20,740 bases of DNA from a virus: positions 1 to 20,740 of IMG/VR virus record IMGVR_UViG_3300045993_000461. One strand, written 5' to 3'. The position numbers and the translations under genes are program-made. This document shows, piece after piece, positions 14,901-20,740 of this stretch (position 1 is the stretch's first letter; each line of letters starts with the position of its first letter). Under the pieces are notes generated by a model. It was not told where the DNA came from, did no database searches, and saw only the letters and a list, made by a program, of their open reading frames with translations.

Positions 14901-17900
14901 TCCGATCTTCACAGAGATGGATGTCGCTGGGGTTGGTGTGGGTGCGGGGCCAACGAAGTACCGCAAGACGCTGCCGAAGTATACGGCGGCGGATCTGTCG
15001 TACCTGGATACGATGCCTGCACGCGCGGAGGGGACGACCGATGCGCAGTGGGAGGCGCAGCAGGGATCAACGAGTGCAGGCTACGAGGCAAACGTGCTGG
15101 CTCACGTGAAGAACCTCGCATCAGGGAAGTCGCAGGCATTCGGCACCGATGATGCTGAACTTCGGAAGATGATCGTTGGCGTGGGAAGCGGTGCCATCGA
15201 CCACGACGCGAAGGCGAAGCCGGATCAGCGGTCTACGCTTCGTGGGGCGCTGGGTCACGTGCAGGGGATTGGGTTATGGCAGGACAACGTCGGCGCTCGG
15301 GCGTCGGACTCTGAGGTCTCTGGTATGTACCTTGGCGGTCTCCGACGTGCAGTCGAAGATCGCCGTGATGCTCTATCTCCGAGCTTCTATGCGGCGCTCC
15401 AGCGTCGGATGGGCAAAGAGGGCGCGACGGTGGACAACGTCGTAGGGCGGCTTCTCACAGGTAGGGCTCGTCGCGGTCGTACCGGCGAACTGATGCCCAA
15501 CGGTGACCCCTACTCAGGGCGCGATCAGCAGCGTATTTTCGAGGACGTGGTTAAGCAGGCCAGCGTCTACGGTCGTCAGGTGCAGGCTGAGCATGTGGCA
15601 GCGTCGGGTAGCGTGACCACGTATGATGATGTGGTCTACGGTCGTACCAAGACGGCCGTAGTGCAAGAGCGCGCGACGGTTCTTGCGCGTAAGGATCTCG
15701 AAGCGCAGCTCGTTGGCAAGACGGCTCGGGAGCAGGCCATGCTCACCGGAAACCGAGGTGCAAAGTACGGCCCGCTGTCCGAAGACAAGGACATGGTCTA
15801 CGGCCCTCGTATGGCGACCGATGCGGAGATCTACGGAACGCGCAACGTGCCGCTCCAGGGTGTGCTTCGCGCGACGGGCGAGCGTGGTCTAGCTGACGAC
15901 GCCGCATACGCTTCGCGTGCTGCCGGTGCCCCTGATCGTCGGTCGACGTTCCGTGAGTCGTTCAGCGGCGCGCTGGCTGCGGAGTATAAGGACGCGAAGT
16001 ACGCCGAGGTGGAGCGTAGCCGCCCGAAGACGTCACTTGACGCATCGAGCCGCTATCGTAGTCAGGTGACGAAGGCAGATCTGGATCGTGCCGATCAGGT
16101 GCCTGCGGATCAGCGCTGGATGGCCGAGGCGCTGGGCGTTGTGGGCGAGGGGCGCAAGGGCATCGTGAGCGGACGCCAGCGGCTTGATCCTAAGCGCCGG
16201 GATCGGCTCTACGATTTCATGCGGTCTCAGGGCCAAGACCCGTCGATGTTCGACGGCATGGGCCACGGCCAGATATCGAAGTACCTCAAGACGGCGCTGA
16301 CGATGGGCGCTATCCAGCGGTCAAGCTCAAACAGTTTCGATCAGTTCGTCGATGACCACGGCAATCTGAGCCACACGACGCATGAGAACTTCGATATCTA
16401 CAAGCACCTTCGTGGGGTGTCGAACCAGAACGCGTTCATCGCGGGTATTGGCAACCCCAAAGGCTCAGTCCGAGATCGGACTAGGGGCGGCTACAACTTT
16501 GTCCAGCAGCTTGGGCTTTCGCTCGATCCGGCGAGTGTGTCGCAGGAGCGGATCGAGGGCGTGGCCGACGGGCGGCTAGGGCGGGGAGAGGGCTTCAAGG
16601 ACGCCGACTTCCCTGACGCGCGCAAGGTGAGCCTCCCTGAGTTCATCTCAGGGAAGAACCAAGACCTCATCCGCCTGCGTGCGGGTCAGCGTGGTGTGCG
16701 CGGTGAGATCTTCGGCCGCAAGGCTGCGGATGGGACGTGGGATCGTACCGGCGCGGACTCCTACATCGCCGGGAAGCAGATGCGCGAGGATCGGCTGGCG
16801 GCGGCGTCTGCACGTCGTGCGCTCCCCCGCGCCTTCATGAAGGCTGAGGGCATCTCCCAGGCGGGCTCCGACGCCGACCGCGACCGCGTAGACATTGAGC
16901 TGGAGAAGCTAGAGACGAAGATGGGGCGGAAGAAGGTCGATGCGGGCGTCGCTGAGCGCCACGCGAACCTCACCGCAGTGCAGGACTACTGGAAGGCACG
17001 TAGTCGCGGCCAGGATGCGGCGGCGATCTCGCACGAGCAGCGAGCGAAGATCCGTGAGCTGGAGCCAATGATTGCTCAGGGCCAGAAGGTCATGAGCTTC
17101 TTCAACGCGCCGCTCGTTGACTCTCACGATGATACGGCGAAGGTCATCGCTCGCGCACGGCACTCGGAGCGCCAGCAGCAGATGGGCGAGTACATCGACG
17201 CCAACGCCTCGCTCTTGGCGCAGCGTGACGCGGCGGGCAGGCCCATCGCTTACGACCGTGACAATGCAGGCACCTACAGCGTTGCTCACATTCGTAACGC
17301 ATTTCGCGAGAGCCTAGAGGGAGGCACGGTACAGGACGCCATCGCGCGTACATCAGCGCTGATCGACGACCACGACCGCTTCCGCGAGCAGGCTGCTCAG
17401 CGTGACGGTAATCCGTTGCTGACCCGAGACAGCGTCGCACGGACAGCGTCAATCCTCGACGCCCGCACGGACTTCCTGCCGATCTCGTTCGATCCGGCGA
17501 CCGTGCGCAACGCGACGGATCGGAGTAGCTTCGTATACGCGAAGGGGGCCGGAGACTACCCGACCCAGGCAGCGGCAGTCGAGGGGGCGGCGCTGACAGG
17601 CATTGGCGAGACCGGCATCATGGCCGACAGCTCGGGTGTCGCTCATCGGAAGAGCGCTGAGCAGATGTACATCGAGTACGCCGGTCGGGCGCTCTCGAAG
17701 CATGACCCTGCGCGTGCAGACCTTGACCAGCTCTCGGTGATTCGTGCGTCGCACGATGGCTACACGTCGGTGGACTCTGGCGCGGGTGGCGGCAAGACGG
17801 AGATGGCGTTGGGCTTTACGGCGAAGACGCTGTGGGAGACTCGGAAGGAGGAAGAGGCGACTGGCACGCCGTCAGACACGAACTTCATCATCCGCACCTT

Positions 17901-20740
17901 CGCCAAGTCGGCGGCTGTGGACATTGAGCGTAAGCTCGATGCGAAGATGGCGAAGTATGACCGGGATCGGGTCGATGTGAAGACCCTGGACGCCGACGCG
18001 ATGAACATCCTTGAAGGCTCGATGGCGTTCCGTCGTGATGCGCTAACGCAGCACACCGGCATCGATGGCTGGGCTGATCAGAGCGCGAAGGTGGACGGCC
18101 AGTCGCAGTCTCCGAAGACGGCGTCGAAGCTGAACCGCATCGTCAGTGAGGACTCGCTGTACGCCCACCTCGGCGACGCGTACCGCAACGCGGGTGGCGA
18201 CACTAAGAATATTCTTGGTGGGAGCTACAAGTCGCTCTGGGAAGACCACATTGTTCCGCTGATGCGCGACCAGGAGATGATCGGCAGCGAGGCTCTGCGT
18301 GCGCTACCCCAGGATGCGACTGCGGAGCACCAGCTCGCGGCGCGCACGATGGAGTCGATGCACCGTGGCTATGCGGCGACCGGCTCCGCAGACCCACTCT
18401 TTGCGGCCATCGCCGCGACTCGGATGCTGAACAACGACGATGTGATGCGCAAGGAAATGCGCGTTGACCAGACGGTCGGTGTGGTGGACGAGGCTGAGGA
18501 CGTGACCAACGCCCACGCGCGGTTCATCTCGGCGCGCTTTGGCAAGGGCTTGATGGCCATCGGCGATGCAGGCCAGAACACGGGCTTGGGCTGGCGCGGC
18601 ACGGCGTTGAACTTCAAGCAGACGCTGGGTAATCTCTGGGGCGGTCGGTCACAGGGTAACACGACGATCAACCCCGAGCTGGCGCTCACTCGAAGCTACC
18701 GTCAGGGGCCGGCGGGCACCGAGGCGGCGAACGCTATCCTTGGGAAGTCCATCACCGGCAACCCAGACCTCGAAGGTGTTCTTGCCTACACGCCGCATGA
18801 TACGCGGGCTAAGGAGATCGCAGCGCAGGCGGATCATATCGCAAAGATGTGGTTCGATCCGGCGATGCACGACAAGTTCACCGATCCGAACAATAGCAAG
18901 GCGACGATTGGCGTCTTTGCTCCCAACCACGTCAATAGCGAGAACGACCCTATCGACGAGCGGATGGGCGAGGCGTTGACGGCGCGCGGTGTTCCTTGGG
19001 CTGATGCGAAGAACGCGGGTAACGACGTTGTCACGCTCGATACCGTCGAGGGCGTGCGCGGTCGCACCTTCGGCACTGCGTTCGGCTTTGGCTTCGGTGA
19101 GGACGGCGGGCAGCGTCCTGGTACGATGAACCAGCTCACGTTTAAGAACGCGCCGATTGCATCACCGGGTCAGATTGCGCAGGCGCTGGCGTCGGGTGAC
19201 ATCGCGGGTGCGCTGAGTGGGGCCAAAGACACGGCGCGCAAGGCGATGGATCGGATGAAGACGGCGTTTACCGGGTACATCGGATTGACGCGGTCGAACA
19301 CGACGATCCTTACTGGCACGGGCGCACCAAGTCGCATCATTCAGCCTGCGCTTGATGCGCTGCGCGGCCGTCGTGGTGAGGCGCTCCCTGAGAAGAACTA
19401 CACGGTGGCCGAGGCGGTGCCGATGGGCCGTGGGGCCGACGACGCGGCCTTTGACCCGGCGATGCTCCACGCAATCACCGAGCAGGGTATGCGGCTGTCC
19501 GCAGAGACCGGCAGCGAGGCCGCACTGACGAAGGACATCCATCACCTCATCCCTGCCGATATGCAGCTCGCCAAGGGCATCGAGCCGTTGATGGCCGAGC
19601 GCGCCCGACAGCACCTTGTGCGCGGCCACGAGGATCAGCACGGCAGCGCGGCTGGGGCCGTAGACGATAACACAGGTGCCCACGTTCGTGACTTCGTGAG
19701 CAACCTGGGCGCTCCGCTGATGCACGATGTGGCAGGTACGGGTGAGCTGACCCAGATGCCCCAGGTTCGTATGAACTGGGAGCAGGTTCAGCGGGTTATG
19801 GCTGGGGATATGACGGCGCTGGTCGGCACGAAGCGCCAGGGCGCTATTCTCGACAAAGAGGGTGAACTCAAGCGCAAAGACGACGGATCGGTCATCGACT
19901 ACGGTCACCGTGAGATTGCGCTCATCGACCATGCGCGCGGTATCAAGACTCCTCGTGCCACCGGCATTGTCCTCAACTTCGGCGACCGTGCTGAGCAGAC
20001 GGCGTTCCAGGCGCTGGCAGGAGAGCATAGCCTCTCCGACGATGAGCTTCGGCGCACTGGTTTGACCCGCGATCAGCTTGGTGCAGAGCTGGCGGCGACG
20101 CATCCGATGTCGCGTCTTAACGACCAGGGTGTGCCTACGGCGTTCCGTGGTCAGCAGGAGTTTGCTCGGGGCGACCATCCGACGAAGGCCGACGTCGGCT
20201 ATCTGAATAAGTTCAGCGTCGCGGCGATGCCCGACCATCTGCGCGCAGCGTCGGTGAACCCCATCGCAGTGGACGCGCAGTCGCGGTACGCCTCTGAGGA
20301 TAACCCGAACGGCGCACGGTACGGCGTGCCTGCGATGCCTGCACAGAGCGCCCGCTATGTCGAGCGTGACGGCAAGCTCTACGATGCTCGTCAGCTTGTC
20401 TCTGGCACCGCAGACGACAAGCGCAACCCCTGGGCAAGTCGGGTGTCGAGGATCGTTGGTAAGACTCGGGAGCGGGTTGCCTACGGCGGCTCTTTCTCCG
20501 CAACGAGCGACCGTGCGGCCTACGACGCGCACATGGCCGCAGGCGGCACCGGCTTTGATCTGGAGGGCCAGGACTGGGCCGACGCGAAGATTACCGACAA
20601 GGCCGCAGAGCTGGCGGCGGTCAACGGTACCTCTCGCGCCGGTCTCGCGGGCCAGCACCTTGCGCAGACGTTGAGGCGGGGCGGCGCACACGACTTCTTC
20701 GAGGGCATTGGCAGCGCGCTCTCTGACAATCAGCACGCGA
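11923..20740 (+). CDS. giant tape-measure-position protein with SF1 helicase domain (3' end outside window)
   Basis: The frame is open from ATG 11923 to the edge: 2,939 codons, no stop. GAGGG lies seven bases upstream. Residues 1 to about 450 are Gly/Ser/Pro/Ala-rich and probably disordered. About 470-1640 is mostly helical and unrecognised. Residues 1648-1730 are a charged, coiled-coil-like stretch. About 1930-2470 is a UvrD-like helicase. The rest (2470-2939) holds HEDQH at 2569-2573 and FDLE near 2879. No membrane segment and no cysteine is present. The gene follows the tail tube and frameshifting chaperones, where the tape measure gene normally sits. It may be a tape measure with an enzymatic domain, or a multidomain (polyvalent-type) virion protein injected with the DNA. 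The function of most of it is unknown. Confidence 0.85.
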   Translation, partial: MSQDDENIEASRVRRGTVRGAGAANTGAQRRPNPDGVYRPGADLSQGDGGAYGPHEDNRRLTALGDTSHLSTERGPDGRAFLVDTSRGIRNRPTFESVRTPMGPILTTEARVAADMKQALRAGQSTVSLDPQFSTSVHTPNVPLQYGPGVLRTVLTEAQAGVLSNQTQSTRMGISSLATTGGRSTYGHEGSRPQAGSPSSMFSVQQRGADGQHTVVDTSDYYRGGSDSHTGMAGGDRPVAHSAWPLAASGVGGDPTGVANDEASRRQRDSFGLLQRRQADAPSNPVAAEAAKARLFLGLDAPLYTGVSMHKKPMKFRIAPPTDPTAEAALKGRGFDAADPSLTADPPASEAFPEKNVYLPNQQEKEAYYASIKTAHTAHFDKLQKPTKLGTMLDNIVTGAGFQRPTVGTTSVSPFPAGGRVPLPTGYAAPGGGATGFTDERNRAAPLGAYERGDDATPGVHQATYVEPSPLAAVRSPMPQGLRGTVFPEAAAWDATVEHPGAPGYERKVRGAVPVIPEEAQSSELSQRFEDAGMAIARSTLAGAGGSHELLPMMQLAQSVGQRYGVQGADYVGMVSDFSRDLTDRFGGFRGLLDKALVGGVMTAEEAGPFAQGTPSSSSWDSTGEQGHSNAQRLGEFVTTRLLLSGKLSEFVGADPSIDAEKLAKLNEVVAPKLQHLEAARAVTKIGAHDKAEGATVDGNDSRGEIGISGFGGEDAFAAGNHVSAPSDADNDQTRLVNQTDRELGAALSNLGSALEVAQRQSQGRDITHAGVAVFNHSTGRVEAGPRVSDFFRIPAMATQEADSAVNSAMGGVTDTPSADLVMREFRRINGEDAAMSRQQAEKTAKLIGRGRRTSAYRLHDYGTAGDVSEVESAQYHNFTLDEDPSTAQDDIGARSEQSIFQRYGSSGDFQADPLSLALRHTGLAEGIPLNRKEEALYAGRTHEPLSLTQIGQMLTKSRYTHSDRTDVNRNAQRVYTFGDHVSDILTMNHSEAPIFTEMDVAGVGVGAGPTKYRKTLPKYTAADLSYLDTMPARAEGTTDAQWEAQQGSTSAGYEANVLAHVKNLASGKSQAFGTDDAELRKMIVGVGSGAIDHDAKAKPDQRSTLRGALGHVQGIGLWQDNVGARASDSEVSGMYLGGLRRAVEDRRDALSPSFYAALQRRMGKEGATVDNVVGRLLTGRARRGRTGELMPNGDPYSGRDQQRIFEDVVKQASVYGRQVQAEHVAASGSVTTYDDVVYGRTKTAVVQERATVLARKDLEAQLVGKTAREQAMLTGNRGAKYGPLSEDKDMVYGPRMATDAEIYGTRNVPLQGVLRATGERGLADDAAYASRAAGAPDRRSTFRESFSGALAAEYKDAKYAEVERSRPKTSLDASSRYRSQVTKADLDRADQVPADQRWMAEALGVVGEGRKGIVSGRQRLDPKRRDRLYDFMRSQGQDPSMFDGMGHGQISKYLKTALTMGAIQRSSSNSFDQFVDDHGNLSHTTHENFDIYKHLRGVSNQNAFIAGIGNPKGSVRDRTRGGYNFVQQLGLSLDPASVSQERIEGVADGRLGRGEGFKDADFPDARKVSLPEFISGKNQDLIRLRAGQRGVRGEIFGRKAADGTWDRTGADSYIAGKQMREDRLAAASARRALPRAFMKAEGISQAGSDADRDRVDIELEKLETKMGRKKVDAGVAERHANLTAVQDYWKARSRGQDAAAISHEQRAKIRELEPMIAQGQKVMSFFNAPLVDSHDDTAKVIARARHSERQQQMGEYIDANASLLAQRDAAGRPIAYDRDNAGTYSVAHIRNAFRESLEGGTVQDAIARTSALIDDHDRFREQAAQRDGNPLLTRDSVARTASILDARTDFLPISFDPATVRNATDRSSFVYAKGAGDYPTQAAAVEGAALTGIGETGIMADSSGVAHRKSAEQMYIEYAGRALSKHDPARADLDQLSVIRASHDGYTSVDSGAGGGKTEMALGFTAKTLWETRKEEEATGTPSDTNFIIRTFAKSAAVDIERKLDAKMAKYDRDRVDVKTLDADAMNILEGSMAFRRDALTQHTGIDGWADQSAKVDGQSQSPKTASKLNRIVSEDSLYAHLGDAYRNAGGDTKNILGGSYKSLWEDHIVPLMRDQEMIGSEALRALPQDATAEHQLAARTMESMHRGYAATGSADPLFAAIAATRMLNNDDVMRKEMRVDQTVGVVDEAEDVTNAHARFISARFGKGLMAIGDAGQNTGLGWRGTALNFKQTLGNLWGGRSQGNTTINPELALTRSYRQGPAGTEAANAILGKSITGNPDLEGVLAYTPHDTRAKEIAAQADHIAKMWFDPAMHDKFTDPNNSKATIGVFAPNHVNSENDPIDERMGEALTARGVPWADAKNAGNDVVTLDTVEGVRGRTFGTAFGFGFGEDGGQRPGTMNQLTFKNAPIASPGQIAQALASGDIAGALSGAKDTARKAMDRMKTAFTGYIGLTRSNTTILTGTGAPSRIIQPALDALRGRRGEALPEKNYTVAEAVPMGRGADDAAFDPAMLHAITEQGMRLSAETGSEAALTKDIHHLIPADMQLAKGIEPLMAERARQHLVRGHEDQHGSAAGAVDDNTGAHVRDFVSNLGAPLMHDVAGTGELTQMPQVRMNWEQVQRVMAGDMTALVGTKRQGAILDKEGELKRKDDGSVIDYGHREIALIDHARGIKTPRATGIVLNFGDRAEQTAFQALAGEHSLSDDELRRTGLTRDQLGAELAATHPMSRLNDQGVPTAFRGQQEFARGDHPTKADVGYLNKFSVAAMPDHLRAASVNPIAVDAQSRYASEDNPNGARYGVPAMPAQSARYVERDGKLYDARQLVSGTADDKRNPWASRVSRIVGKTRERVAYGGSFSATSDRAAYDAHMAAGGTGFDLEGQDWADAKITDKAAELAAVNGTSRAGLAGQHLAQTLRRGGAHDFFEGIGSALSDNQHA
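16467..16482. promoter_or_regulatory. 16-bp palindrome copy 4 (AGTCCGA-GA-TCGGACT), inside the giant gene
   Basis: Both 7-base arms are exact, with centre GA. In the reading frame it spells part of GSVRDRTRGG and forces a CGA and a nearby AGG Arg codon, while Arg elsewhere in this gene is mostly CGT, CGC or CGG. No promoter element is seen beside it. It could be a regulatory or DNA-binding site imposed on coding sequence, or chance. Confidence 0.5.
17710..19332 (+). other. UvrD-like superfamily 1A helicase domain within the giant protein
   Basis: Motifs occur in the canonical order. Q motif: LDQLSVIRA, Gln1936. Motif I (Walker A): GAGGGKTE, Lys1958. Ia: FIIRTFAKSAAVDIERKL (1988-2005). Ib: VKTLDADAMNIL (from about 2019). 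II: VVDEAEDVT, Asp2189-Glu2190. III: AIGDAGQNTGLGWRG, Gln2218 and Arg2225. IV: LTRSYRQGPAGTEAANAIL, Arg2260. IVa-like: IGVFAPN to MGEALTARGVPW. V: TLDTVEGVRGRTF (2371-2383). VI: YIGLTRSNTTILTG, Arg2457 as arginine finger. Catalytic residues are kept, so ATPase activity is plausible. Oddities are DEAED for DEAQD, Glu2376 where the His of motif V is usual, and a short stretch between IV and V that leaves little room for a 2B domain. Confidence 0.88.

Noticed and set aside
19162-20736. 524-codon minus-strand open frame
   Set aside because: It lies antisense to the giant gene and is rich in Arg, His and Leu with no recognisable domain. It is a by-product of G/C-ending codons on the plus strand.
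1-20740. tRNA genes, CRISPR arrays, insertion sequences, attachment sites
   Set aside because: I saw no cloverleaf-like sequence, no regularly spaced direct repeats, no transposase gene and no integrase or att-like duplication in the window.

Overview
The window is a 20.7 kb piece of a tailed double-stranded DNA phage or prophage (Caudoviricetes-like). It covers the head, neck and early tail module of a GC-rich genome. The plus strand reads: end of a probable large terminase gene, two small genes, portal, a small gene, scaffold, N4-gp56-family major capsid protein, a small head protein, neck genes, tail tube, a tail-assembly chaperone pair with a likely -1 frameshift, and one enormous open gene running off the right edge. 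Translation uses ordinary Shine-Dalgarno sites and many genes overlap as TGATG or ATGA. The sequence does not identify the host.

Layout. Bases 1-2539 hold the terminase tail, two unknown small genes, portal and another small gene. Bases 2512-3306 carry the only convincing minus-strand gene, a winged-helix protein. Bases 3361-6961 hold a perfect terminator, scaffold, a second terminator, an inserted GIY-YIG homing endonuclease with its own extended -10 promoter, the major capsid gene, a palindrome, a small head gene and a third terminator. Bases 6976-9910 are a tightly overlapped run: connector, neck protein, an FmdB-like protein without zinc ligands, a small beta protein and a glycosyltransferase-like protein. 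Bases 9911-11918 hold tail tube and chaperones. From 11923 to the edge a single reading frame stays open for 2,939 codons.

Three things stand out. First, the giant protein occupies the tape-measure position but contains a full set of UvrD-like superfamily 1 helicase motifs (Q, I, Ia, Ib, II, III, IV, IVa-like, V, VI) at about residues 1930-2470. It has no cysteine codon anywhere in the 2,939 codons visible. Second, a bipartite element (TTYGCSTAAGT, 14 bases, TAGSSTC) sits before scaffold, capsid, tail tube and chaperone genes, and looks like this phage's own late promoter or activator site. A fifth, weaker copy lies near base 477. Third, a 16-bp palindrome AGTCCGANNTCGGACT occurs four times, three times between genes and once inside the giant gene; two copies directly abut the bipartite element.

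Taken together, the abundant structural proteins appear to be separately promoted and terminated. Two accessory genes (winged-helix and homing endonuclease) interrupt the module. The giant helicase-bearing protein is a candidate virion component, possibly delivered with the DNA; that role is inference from position and composition, not shown by the sequence.
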